The notes beneath the pieces are model-generated. The model worked only from the letters and a program-made list of their open reading frames with translations, was not told the DNA's origin and did not search any database. The translations under genes were made by a program, and so were the position numbers. A stretch of DNA of 64,000 nucleotides from an uncultured Rikenellaceae bacterium (GTDB lineage Bacteria > Bacteroidota > Bacteroidia > Bacteroidales > Rikenellaceae). Position 1 is the first letter of the stretch, and each line of letters begins with the position of its first letter. The stretch spans positions 25,192-89,191 of the forward strand of contig CAJTLO010000001.1 of the NCBI GenBank assembly GCA_910577285.1, given 5' to 3'. Below, one piece after another: positions 1 through 7,061 of this stretch.

Positions 1-70
1 CAAACTCGAAAAGGAGACCCAATTGCAGGGCATGCGTGCCTTCGTGTGGGATGTGACCGACACGTTGTAG
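1..70 (+). CDS. C-terminal tail of an unidentified protein (partial)
   Basis: The window opens inside a reading frame whose last 22 codons (frame starting at base 2) end at the TAG at 68-70, reading ...GMRAFVWDVTDTL. A strong intrinsic terminator follows 20 bases later, which supports a real gene end. Too little is present to assign a family. Confidence 0.6.
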   Translation, partial: KLEKETQLQGMRAFVWDVTDTL

Positions 71-90
71 CTTCTCCGGTGCAACCGGTT

Positions 91-123
91 AGCGGCGGAA
101 TCTTCATTCCGCCGCTTTTTTTT
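91..123 (+). terminator. Intrinsic terminator of the partial first gene
   Basis: A perfect 10-bp stem (92-101 with 106-115, loop CTTC) is followed by eight T residues (116-123). Confidence 0.9.
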
Positions 124-268
124 CGTCGGAGCCTGAGGGTTGCGGGAATAGCCTTTGCGGCCTTTGCCGCGGAACCCGGGACCTTCGCCTGGGGCCGGGC
201 GGTTGGAGTCTGCCGTTTTTTGTGATCGGGAGCGAAGAGTAGTGGAAATCCTTGCGGCGCGGTACGGA

Positions 269-344
269 GTCCGTGCAGGCGAGCGGTTGCGGCGGCTGGG
301 TCGTGTCGGGGGCGATGGATGTGCACCGTCCCGGATCGACGGGG
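269..344 (+). repeat. Direct repeat copy 1 (76 bp)
   Basis: This segment matches 549-620 almost base for base from GTCCGTGCAGGCGAGCGG to GGATCGACGGGG. Copy 1 has an extra GGC and one extra G. There is no coding content. The two copies flank about 200 bases of unrelated sequence. Confidence 0.85.
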
Positions 345-548
345 CGGCATGGAATACGCGGAGTGGGCGTGGGTATGGGGATGCGGTGCGACTACGATGT
401 CGGATGTGACGGATGACGCGGAATCGTTGCCGCCGAAGCGGGCGGCGGGTTAACGGTTCCTGTCATTTCCGCAAGGGACGGTTTGTGCGATTCCAGCCGT
501 TTCCGAAGGGAAGGGAGTGTGGGGTTTCTGCCGTTTCCGACGGGAGCG

Positions 549-620
549 GTCCGTGCAGGCGAGCGGTTGCGGCTGGGTCGTGTCGGGGCGATGGATGTGC
601 ACCGTCCCGGATCGACGGGG
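549..620 (+). repeat. Direct repeat copy 2 (72 bp)
   Basis: Second copy of the segment at 269-344, shorter by 4 bases (loss of GGC and one G of a G run). Confidence 0.85.
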
Positions 621-642
621 AGCGGGTCGTGGTGACGGATCG

Positions 643-674
643 AACAAGGGCGTACCGTATGGTACGCCCTTGTT
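643..674 (-). terminator. 14-bp perfect inverted repeat downstream of the BACON lipoprotein gene
   Basis: Arms 643-656 and 661-674 are perfectly complementary around a GTAT loop. They lie 33 bases beyond the stop codon of the minus-strand gene ending at 708. Only two T residues follow on the minus strand, so it is a probable terminator or mRNA 3'-end stabiliser rather than a textbook intrinsic terminator. Confidence 0.6.
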
Positions 675-707
675 CTGTCAGGTTGCGGCGCTGCGGGGCA
701 CCGCGCA

Positions 708-2003
708 TTATGCCTCTTCGTCGGGTTCCTCTTCTTTGTTTTCATCTTCGTCCTCCGTCGTTTCGTAGGCGAAGGTCATGCTGACGCGGGTGGAGGAGGT
801 AGGGTAGGTGATATCCGTCGCTGCGGAGGAGAGCTCCTCCCCGTTGCGCTGGTAGGTGTAGAGGTAGCGGCTGGCCCATGCGGCCTGTTTGCCCTGCGGC
901 GAGTGTATCTGCGAGTTGATCGTCACGCTTTCGGGGAAGTTGCTCTGCGGGTATCCCGTCAGGCCGAGTATCCGGAAGCCCGTGAGGGAGTAGAACGGGG
1001 TCCCTTGTGCCTCGGGAAGGACGAAAAGATGCCATACGTCGGCCGTCAGGTTGTTGTCCTGGTAACCCTCTTCCCGGGTGGGATAGCGCAGTTTGTATTG
1101 AACGGTATCCTGTACGTTGACCGCCGGGTTGCTCGTATAGTAAACGGTGACGAGGCTGATGCTGTCGATGCTGAGGTTGTCGTAGAAGTAGTCGAATGTC
1201 TGGCGGACTACCTGTGCCGTATCGAGCGTCTGTCCGTTGCGCATCTGAATGGTTTCCTGGCGCGATACCTGCTTCAGCAGTTTGTCTTCGCTGGTGTCGT
1301 AGCTGAAGGAGATCGTTACAGTCGAGCGGTCGAGGATGATCCCCGTGTTCGCGTCGGCGAAGGACCACTCGAGGTTTTCGTAGCCGTAGGCGCGACCGTC
1401 GAGCATCTTGACGGGGAACGAGCTTTCGTCCTCTCCGATCCGCATGGTGACCGTGCCCGTCGTGCCGCTTTTTTTGATCGAATAGGTGACGGCGCCTTCG
1501 CCGCTGCCCACCGTGAAGGAGTTCACGACGTCCTCGTTTTCCTCATATCCGAAGGAGATTTCCGAGGGGCCGTCGAGCGTGCCGCCCGTGACGATGCGGC
1601 GGATGCCGGCGAGCCGGCGCGGTCGGGGGACGGGCGGCTGGGTGACCTGGACCGTCGTCCCGATGTTGCCGGGGAGTTTGATCTCTACCCGCGCACGCCG
1701 GTCGACGCCGGTGTAGTTGGCCGATTTGGCCGTGATGGTGATCGAAGTTCCCTGCGGGGAGCCCGACAGGGGGGTGACGTTGAGCCACCGGGTCGTGTCG
1801 CCCTGCTCGTAGAAGATGCGTGCATACCACTCGGCACTGGCCCGGAAACGGAGCGTGAAGGGATTGGTGCCTGCAAGCGTGACCGCGTGCATGTCGGGGT
1901 CTTCTATGTCGACGTAGGCGTCGTCGTGTGCGCACGATGCGGCCAGTGCGGTGAGAAGGCATAGGGGGAGAAGGGCGTTGAGGAGGATCGGTTTGATCTG
2001 CAT
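708..2003 (-). CDS. BACON-domain surface lipoprotein
   Basis: A 431-residue secreted lipoprotein. The chosen start (ATG at 2003) gives a short positive n-region, a leucine-rich core and the lipobox LAASC with Cys24. The longer frame starting at 2090 would run through repeat DNA and bury the signal peptide. Residues ~35-125 resemble a BACON domain (W-L-N-V-x-P-x-SG pattern, then TITAKSAN and a final VQVTQP). BACON domains in Bacteroidota are linked to surface carbohydrate or mucin binding. The central ~200 residues are beta-rich and unassigned. The C-terminus is a highly acidic tail of Glu/Asp from about residue 418. No neighbouring SusC/SusD or glycosidase genes are visible, so a substrate cannot be proposed. 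Transcription probably starts in the 74-bp repeat array just upstream (TATCTTTG at 2073-2066). Confidence 0.8.
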   Translation of the reverse strand: MQIKPILLNALLPLCLLTALAASCAHDDAYVDIEDPDMHAVTLAGTNPFTLRFRASAEWYARIFYEQGDTTRWLNVTPLSGSPQGTSITITAKSANYTGVDRRARVEIKLPGNIGTTVQVTQPPVPRPRRLAGIRRIVTGGTLDGPSEISFGYEENEDVVNSFTVGSGEGAVTYSIKKSGTTGTVTMRIGEDESSFPVKMLDGRAYGYENLEWSFADANTGIILDRSTVTISFSYDTSEDKLLKQVSRQETIQMRNGQTLDTAQVVRQTFDYFYDNLSIDSISLVTVYYTSNPAVNVQDTVQYKLRYPTREEGYQDNNLTADVWHLFVLPEAQGTPFYSLTGFRILGLTGYPQSNFPESVTINSQIHSPQGKQAAWASRYLYTYQRNGEELSSAATDITYPTSSTRVSMTFAYETTEDEDENKEEEPDEEA

Positions 2004-2065
2004 GGCTTCGGATCGGATTGAGAATCTATTCGGCATCCGCGTGCGGCGTACCGTTACTTTATCGG

Positions 2066-2221
2066 CAAAGATACGGAAAGTCGAGCGCAAAACCGAATGC
2101 CGTTCGGTTTTGCCGAGACGAAGTATCTAAGGCAAAGCCAAAGATACGGAAAGTCGGGTGCAAAAACGCATGGCATGCGCTTTTGTCCGGACGAAGTATC
2201 CCCGAGACAGAGTCGAAGATA
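2066..2221 (-). repeat. 74-bp promoter-bearing repeat, array A (3 units)
   Basis: On the minus strand the boxes TATCTTTG (2073-2066), TATCTTTG (2146-2139) and TATCTTCG (2221-2214) recur at 73 and 75 bp. Between them lies a palindromic core: GCAAAACCGAA with TTCGGTTTTGC in the gene-proximal unit, and AAAACGCATG with CATGCGCTTTT in the next. The gene-proximal box is 63 bases before the ATG at 2003 and fits the Bacteroidota -7 consensus TAnnTTTG. The same unit recurs at 33506-33817 and 52920-53149. Confidence 0.9.
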
Positions 2222-2412
2222 GCGAAAGACTCGGCGAACCCCGAATGCGGTAGGCGGCGCGGCGTGCCCCGGCGGGCCGTTTCGGGAAAAGAACCCGAAT
2301 GGCATGCGTCGTCCCGGTCGGAGGAGGTCCCCACGGCCGGCACAAACGTCCGGTGCGGCCGGCCGAAGGGGCGGAGAGCTCCGCACGGAGTAGGGGTTGG
2401 GCGGTGTGTCCG
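2222..2412. other. Intergenic remainder between array A and the YbaN-GNAT gene
   Basis: About 190 GC-rich bases between the distal repeat unit and the stop of the next minus-strand gene. I see no gene, promoter box or strong hairpin. Confidence 0.5.
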
Positions 2413-3243
2413 TTATCGTTCTTTCTCCGCCTTCGGCGGGAGGAGCAGCGTGCGTTCCAGCAGGTAGTGCGGGACAGGGGTGCCGTCGGGCGATGCGGTC
2501 GTGGTGTCGCCGACGATCATGAATCCGCTTTTCACGGCGGCCGCCACGACCCGCCCGTGGCGCTTGTCGATCGTCGTGCGCAGGGTGTGCATTCCCTTGC
2601 GGCGGCAGTAGCAGTCGATGAAGAGCAGGGTGTCGCGCACATAGCCTCTTCCCCGGTCGTCGGGGGCGATCCACAGCTCCTCGAGCAGCAGCGTTCCGTC
2701 GGGGCGGGACTGCAGAACGAGGAGTCCCACGTCCCGGCGGGCGGCGTGCAGCAGGTAGCATTCGCAACCCTTCTCGATGAGCGTCGGCAGGTCGGCGGCT
2801 TTCGTTTTTCCCTCGGCGGCGAGGGTCGCCGCCCGCCGGAATCTTCGTTTTCCGCCTGCGGGCAGCAGACGGAGGTTCTCCTCCGGACGCAGGGTGGCGA
2901 AGGAGAGGATGTGCCATGCGACCCCTGCGAAGACGATGCCCAGCACGATCCGTAGCCACAGGGCCTCCGTCACGAAAAGGATGCAGAAGAGAATGGCGGC
3001 GAACATCAGCGACAGTGCCGTGATTTTGCTTCCCAGGGTAATGGCCCGCTTCAGGCGGTAGTTGCGGATGTAGAGGCCGAACAGGGGGTGGGTCATCAGC
3101 CACCCGTATAGTCGGTCGGAACCGTTGCAGTAACACCACGCCGCGAGCAGCAGGAACGGGGTGGTGGGGAGCAGCGGCAGGAAAATGCCCAGGATGCCGA
3201 GGGCCAGCGCCGTGCTGCCGAGCGTGACGTAGACGAGTTTCAT
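2413..3243 (-). CDS. YbaN/DUF454 membrane protein fused to a GNAT-like acetyltransferase domain
   Basis: 276 residues from the ATG at 3243. Residues ~1-120 match the YbaN (DUF454) inner-membrane family: an N-terminal helix with GIFLPLLPTTPFLL, a short loop (WLMTHPLFG, NYR) and two further hydrophobic helices. That family is normally only ~120-130 residues. The remaining ~150 residues are soluble. They include LEELWIAPDDRGRGY, followed by a helix and RRKGMHTLRTTIDKRHGRVV...SGFMIVG, which is the pattern of GNAT motif A (acetyl-CoA pyrophosphate loop R-G-R-G) and motif B. The cytoplasmic substrate is unknown. The 16-bp tandem repeat at 3296-3463 lies immediately upstream. The YbaN half is confident; the GNAT half is a pattern call. 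Confidence 0.75.
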   Translation of the reverse strand: MKLVYVTLGSTALALGILGIFLPLLPTTPFLLLAAWCYCNGSDRLYGWLMTHPLFGLYIRNYRLKRAITLGSKITALSLMFAAILFCILFVTEALWLRIVLGIVFAGVAWHILSFATLRPEENLRLLPAGGKRRFRRAATLAAEGKTKAADLPTLIEKGCECYLLHAARRDVGLLVLQSRPDGTLLLEELWIAPDDRGRGYVRDTLLFIDCYCRRKGMHTLRTTIDKRHGRVVAAAVKSGFMIVGDTTTASPDGTPVPHYLLERTLLLPPKAEKER

Positions 3244-3295
3244 GGAGTGCAAAGTAAAGCAACTTTGCGGGAATTTCCATCCGGCCGTCCCTTGG

Positions 3296-3463
3296 CCTTT
3301 CGGCCGCTCCGCCTTTCGGCCGCTCCGCCTCTCGGCCGCTCCGTTTCTTGGCTGCTCCGTTCCTCGGCCGTTCCGCCCCTTGGCTGCTCCGCCTCTCGGC
3401 CGTTCCGACCCTTGGCCTTTCGGTCCCTCCGCCTCTCGGCCGTTCCGACCCTTGGCCGATCTG
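3296..3463. repeat. 16-bp minisatellite (about 10 copies)
   Basis: Ten degenerate copies of a 16-bp unit, best represented by CCTTTCGGCCGCTCCG at 3296-3311 and 3312-3327. They run without gaps to 3463 except for one 24-bp unit at 3408-3431. Variation is mostly C/T within the unit. It lies between the start of the YbaN-GNAT gene and the terminator of the DUF3078 gene, so it is upstream of the former. No open frame through it has family resemblance. Confidence 0.85.
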
Positions 3464-3514
3464 CCTCCGAGTTTATTCCTTCGTCCCATGCCCGATCCCT
3501 CCCGGGGTAAAATG

Positions 3515-3546
3515 AATGCAGGGAAGCGCATGCGCTTCCCTGCATT
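3515..3546 (-). terminator. Terminator of the DUF3078 gene (perfect 32-bp palindrome)
   Basis: 3515-3530 and 3531-3546 are exactly complementary, with no unpaired loop in the DNA. The palindrome lies 45 bases past the stop of the minus-strand gene and is followed on that strand by a short T-rich stretch (TTCATTTTA). Confidence 0.7.
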
Positions 3547-3590
3547 TGCCGGAGGCGGTCCTGCGGGTGGCAGGAGCCTGTGCGGGCCGA

Positions 3591-4529
3591 TCAGAAGTTC
3601 ACCTGGAATCCGATGCCCAGCACCTCCTTGAGTTGCAGACGGGGCGAACCGGGCGTGGTGGCCGTCTTGCCGAAACGGATGTCGTCGTCGTAGATCATGT
3701 TCACGTGGAGGTTGGCGGTGAGCCAGTTGGTGAGGGCGTAGTTGAGCTGTATGTCCCAACTGATGTCGATGTTCTGCGGATTGTGCAGGTAGTTGGAGTA
3801 GAGCTCCAGACGCGAGTAGAGCGAGAGCCTTTTCCAGATGGTGGTGTTCACCTCCGCACGGACGTTGGCGCCGAATTCGTTGAGGATGCGGTGCCCGCTC
3901 TTCACGCCGAATGCACCGGCTTCGGAGAGCTTGTCGTTGCAGACGAAGGTGGCGCGGTAGGTAGCCGGCGAGGCGATGATCGTCAGCCACGGGGTGGGCG
4001 TGTAGGTCAGACCGAGACCCACGGAGAGATAACCGGGCGCCATGAAGTCGGAGATGTAGTCCGTAGAGGAGACCTTGTAGTCGTAGCCTTTGGCGAACTG
4101 GGTGTTGAAGGTAGCCGTAGCGCCGGCGTAGAGTTTTTTGGCTATCAGACGGCCGTAGTTGGTGGTGAGGTAGATCTTGTCGTTGGTCTTGCGCGTTCCG
4201 TCGGTGCTCGTGCGGTTGATACCGTAGGCCAGTTCCAGACGGTTGGTCCAGAGGTTGCGTCCGTCGTTGTAGTCGAGCGAATAGTCGAGGGCGGCGTTTA
4301 CCGCGATGGAGGGATCGCCGCCGGCATTCCAGTTGGAGAACGACGCCTGCGATACGTTGAGTCCGACGTTGCCGTTGCGTTTCCAGGGCGATACCTCGGG
4401 CGCCTGTTCGGCGGCCTGTTCCATGACGGCCTTGGTGGTTTTTGCGATGTCGTCGGTGGTGGTGGGGGACTGTGCCCATGCGCTTCCTGCCAGGAGCAGA
4501 GCGGCGGCGGAGATGTACAATTTCTTCAT
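3591..4529 (-). CDS. DUF3078 family secreted/outer-membrane protein
   Basis: 312 residues from the ATG at 4529. The upstream ATG at 4571 would put 14 residues before a clean signal peptide. MKKLYISAAALLLAGSAWAQ is a classical Sec signal cleaved after Ala-Gln. The mature part has alternating aromatic beta strands and ends in Phe (GFQVNF), as in outer-membrane beta-barrels. It contains the WKRNGNVGLNVSQASFSNWNAGGDPS segment characteristic of DUF3078. The function of the family is unknown; in Bacteroidota it occurs as a single-copy envelope protein. The gene is monocistronic, with its own promoter (4604-4597) and terminator. Confidence 0.85.
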   Translation of the reverse strand: MKKLYISAAALLLAGSAWAQSPTTTDDIAKTTKAVMEQAAEQAPEVSPWKRNGNVGLNVSQASFSNWNAGGDPSIAVNAALDYSLDYNDGRNLWTNRLELAYGINRTSTDGTRKTNDKIYLTTNYGRLIAKKLYAGATATFNTQFAKGYDYKVSSTDYISDFMAPGYLSVGLGLTYTPTPWLTIIASPATYRATFVCNDKLSEAGAFGVKSGHRILNEFGANVRAEVNTTIWKRLSLYSRLELYSNYLHNPQNIDISWDIQLNYALTNWLTANLHVNMIYDDDIRFGKTATTPGSPRLQLKEVLGIGFQVNF

Positions 4530-4596
4530 GGTTATCTGTTTTTGGAATGATATGCAGTGGGTTGCTTTCAAGAGACGCTTCTATTGAAAATCGTGC

Positions 4597-4604
4597 CAAA
4601 GTTA
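4597..4604 (-). promoter_or_regulatory. Promoter -7 box of the DUF3078 gene
   Basis: On the minus strand TAACTTTG matches TAnnTTTG. A TTG lies 23 bases further upstream (4630-4628). The box is 68 bases before the ATG. Confidence 0.6.
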
Positions 4605-4711
4605 TGAATCCTGCCGGGCGGATGGCGCAAGGTCCTCTGTTTTTCTTGCGCGGGGGAGCAGGCGGCCGGGCGCTGCACGGCGGTACGGCGCAAAAAAATG
4701 TGGCTGCGGAT

Positions 4712-4742
4712 TTTGAAGCTGTCGGGAAATGAATTAAATTTG
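4712..4742 (+). promoter_or_regulatory. Promoter of the pyrimidine operon
   Basis: TTTG (4712-4715), 19 bases, then TAAATTTG (4735-4742): an exact fit to the Bacteroidota sigma-70-type consensus. Transcription should start near 4747-4749, about 205 bases before pyrC, leaving a long leader. Confidence 0.8.
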
Positions 4743-4769
4743 TCCCAATTTAAGCGATACGAAAACGAG

Positions 4770-4871
4770 ATGACGGGGAAGGAGAGCGATAAACGTACGG
4801 AAAATTGTGTCGAGACCTTTTTTACCGGTTACGAAACCGCCGTTTCCCTCGTTGTTCCCGATAATTTTTAG
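4770..4871 (+). CDS. Putative pyr operon leader peptide (33 aa)
   Basis: ATG at 4770, about 22 bases after the predicted transcription start, opens 33 codons (MTGKESDKRT...LVVPDNF) ending in TAG at 4869-4871. The stop overlaps the first base of the ascending arm of the terminator hairpin at 4870-4896. T runs within or at the end of the ORF (4818-4823, 4865-4869) would be UTP-sensitive pause sites. The peptide has no family resemblance and no obvious Shine-Dalgarno, which Bacteroidota often lack. The layout is what translation-coupled attenuation needs, as in enterobacterial pyrBI. Reality of the ORF is inferred from position only. Confidence 0.5.
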   Translation: MTGKESDKRTENCVETFFTGYETAVSLVVPDNF

Positions 4872-4896
4872 GCAGCTGCTCAAGGCTGCCTTTTTT
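4870..4896 (+). terminator. Attenuator-like terminator in the pyrC leader
   Basis: Stem GGCAGC (4871-4876) with GCTGCC (4885-4890), extendable by one A-T pair, loop of 8, followed by six T (4891-4896). It sits between the operon promoter and pyrC (ATG 4955), so transcripts must read through it. The overlapping GCAGCTGC (4872-4879) is self-complementary and could form a competing structure. Confidence 0.7.
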
Positions 4897-4954
4897 GTGG
4901 GTGGTGTTTCGTTCGCCCTTGCATGGCAAGTTCTCTTTAAAAACATATCGATCT

Positions 4955-6250
4955 ATGAAAAAGCTGCTCAAAGGGGGACAGGTATATTCCGGCGGAGCGT
5001 TCGTCCGTGCCGACGTGTTGGTGGAGGACGGCATCGTGGCCGCTGTGGGTGCTGCGGCCGATCCGCAGGCCGAGGTGGTCGACGTGGCAGGCAAGCACCT
5101 GCTGCCGGGACTGATAGACGTACATGTCCATTTCCGCGAGCCGGGCTTTTCGTATAAGGAGACCATCGCGTCGGGGAGCCGTGCGGCGGCCCGCGGCGGC
5201 TATACGACGGTCTGCACGATGCCCAACCTCAACCCGGCTCCCGATACGGCGGAGCATCTTCAGGAGCAGTTGGAGCTGATCCGCGAGGGGGCGGTGGTGA
5301 AGGTGGTGCCCTACGGCACCATCACCATGCGGCAGAGCGGCGGCGGAGAGCTGTCGCAGATGGCCCGCATGCGGGACCGGGTGGTCGGCTTTTCCGACGA
5401 CGGCCGCGGCGTGCAGGAGGATGGCGTCATGGAGGCGGCCATGCGCGAGGCCGCCCGGCTGGAGAGGCCCATCGTGGCCCACTGCGAGGTGAATGCCCTG
5501 CTGCACGGGGGGTACATCCACGACGGAGAGTACGCGCACCTTCACGGCCACAAGGGAATCTGTTCCGAGAGCGAGTGGCGGCAGGTGGAGCGCGACATCG
5601 AACTGGTCCGCCGCACGGGCTGCCGCTACCACGTCTGCCATGTCTCTACGAAGGAGAGCGTGGAACTGGTGCGCAGGGCCAAGGCCGAGGGGCTTGCGGT
5701 GAGCTGCGAAACGGCGCCGCATTACCTCGTGATGACCGACATGGACCTGCGTGAGGAGGGGCGTTTCAAGATGAATCCGCCCATCCGCAGCGCCGAAGAC
5801 CGTGCCGCACTCATCCGCGGCATCCAGGACGGGACGATCGAGGTGATCGCCACCGACCATGCGCCCCATTCCGCAGCCGAGAAGGCCAAGGGGCTCGCCG
5901 GCAGCGCATTCGGCATCGTGGGGTTGGAAACTTCCTTCCCGGTGCTCTACACGCGTCTGGTGCGCGAAGGCGTCCTCTCGCTCGAAAGACTCGTGGAGGC
6001 GATGAGCACGGCACCCGGCCGGTTGTTCGGATTGGGCGGAGAGATCGCGGTCGGACATGCGGCCGATATCGCCGTTTTCGATCTGGAGGCACGCTACCGG
6101 ATCGATAGCTCCGATTTCCTTTCGCAGGGGCACGCGACGCCCTTCGACGGCTGGGAAGTGCAGGGGCGCAACGTACTGACGCTCGTGGACGGCCGCGAGG
6201 TGTACCGCGACCCTTCGCTGGGAGGCGGGGACGTCGCGATCGGGGCGTGA
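4955..6250 (+). CDS. pyrC: Dihydroorotase (type I)
   Basis: Cyclises N-carbamoyl-aspartate to dihydroorotate, step 3 of UMP synthesis. 431 residues from the ATG at 4955; the 20-residue upstream extension in frame is not conserved-looking and overlaps the leader. Zinc-site motif DVHVHFREPG places His57 and His59. GFSDDG supplies the Asp typical of type I enzymes, and ATDHAPHS near residue 305 carries the catalytic Asp. Length and motifs are normal for the type I amidohydrolase family. First gene of pyrC-pyrK-pyrD-pyrF-pyrE-pyrB, all co-oriented with short gaps. Expression is probably controlled by the leader terminator at 4870-4896. Confidence 0.95.
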   Translation: MKKLLKGGQVYSGGAFVRADVLVEDGIVAAVGAAADPQAEVVDVAGKHLLPGLIDVHVHFREPGFSYKETIASGSRAAARGGYTTVCTMPNLNPAPDTAEHLQEQLELIREGAVVKVVPYGTITMRQSGGGELSQMARMRDRVVGFSDDGRGVQEDGVMEAAMREAARLERPIVAHCEVNALLHGGYIHDGEYAHLHGHKGICSESEWRQVERDIELVRRTGCRYHVCHVSTKESVELVRRAKAEGLAVSCETAPHYLVMTDMDLREEGRFKMNPPIRSAEDRAALIRGIQDGTIEVIATDHAPHSAAEKAKGLAGSAFGIVGLETSFPVLYTRLVREGVLSLERLVEAMSTAPGRLFGLGGEIAVGHAADIAVFDLEARYRIDSSDFLSQGHATPFDGWEVQGRNVLTLVDGREVYRDPSLGGGDVAIGA

Positions 6251-6311
6251 GAAGAGGCCGGGCGGACCGCCCGGTAATTTCGGATATTACAGTGAGACAG
6301 TTAAAGATATC

Positions 6312-7061
6312 ATGTATAAACGCGGGATCTATAGAATCAAGTCGAACGAGCCGCTGACGGAGACGGTTTTCCGGATGGTGGTCGAGGGCGATACGCAATA
6401 CCTGACGGCACCGGGGCAGTTCGTGAACATCGAGCTGCCGGGCAAATTCCTTCGCAGGCCGATTTCGGTGTGCGACTACGACGAACATACCGTTACGCTG
6501 ATCTACAAGGTGGTCGGCGAGGGTACCGCCCGGATGGCCGGCATGGCTGCGGGCGGGGAGCTGGATATGCTGACGGGGCTGGGGAACGGATTCTCCACCG
6601 CCGTAGCCGCGCGACACCCCCTGCTGGTGGGCGGCGGCGTAGGCGTACCTCCGCTCTACAACCTGGCCAAGAGGCTGCTGTCCGAAGGGCGGCGGGTGAC
6701 GGTGGTGCTCGGTTTCAATACCGCGTCGGAGGTCTTCTATGCCGAGGAGTTCGAGGCGTTGGGCGTCGATGTGGTCGTGGCCACGGCCGACGGATCGCGC
6801 GGAGTGCGGGGATTCGTGACCGATGCCATCGCCGCCGGATGTACGGATTACGACTACGTGTATGCCTGCGGTCCGATGCCGATGCTCCGGGCGCTCTCCG
6901 GTGCGGTGCATGTGCCGGGGCAGTTCAGCTTCGAGGAGCGGATGGGGTGCGGTTTCGGCGGATGTATGGGTTGCACCTGCCGTACGCACAACGGCAACAA
7001 ACGGATATGCAAGGAGGGTCCGGTGTTGACTACGGACGAAATCATATGGGAGGAGCGATGA
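6312..7061 (+). CDS. pyrK: Dihydroorotate dehydrogenase electron-transfer subunit
   Basis: 249 residues. FAD- and [2Fe-2S]-containing subunit that passes electrons from the class 1B PyrD to NAD+. The N-terminal flavin-binding barrel contains the LRRPISVCDYD motif (R-x-x-S type FAD site), and a nucleotide-binding GGGVGVPPLYNLAKRL follows. The C-terminal cluster motif is C-x4-C-x2-C (CGFGGCMGC) with a fourth Cys in NKRICKEGP. Its stop overlaps the pyrD start (ATGA at 7058-7061), indicating translational coupling of the two subunits. Confidence 0.95.
   Translation: MYKRGIYRIKSNEPLTETVFRMVVEGDTQYLTAPGQFVNIELPGKFLRRPISVCDYDEHTVTLIYKVVGEGTARMAGMAAGGELDMLTGLGNGFSTAVAARHPLLVGGGVGVPPLYNLAKRLLSEGRRVTVVLGFNTASEVFYAEEFEALGVDVVVATADGSRGVRGFVTDAIAAGCTDYDYVYACGPMPMLRALSGAVHVPGQFSFEERMGCGFGGCMGCTCRTHNGNKRICKEGPVLTTDEIIWEER

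Larger units (their letters stand above)
124..707. other. Gene-free GC-rich interval with a direct repeat
   Basis: No convincing gene is seen in this ~580-base stretch. Its short open frames have no family resemblance and lack a start context. It contains two diverged copies of a ~75-bp segment (269-344 and 549-620) and a long inverted repeat (643-674), both listed separately. Confidence 0.6.

Noticed and set aside
155..784. Short ORFs in the first intergenic region
   Set aside because: Arg/Ser-rich translations on both strands, built largely from the duplicated 75-bp segment, with no start context or homology.
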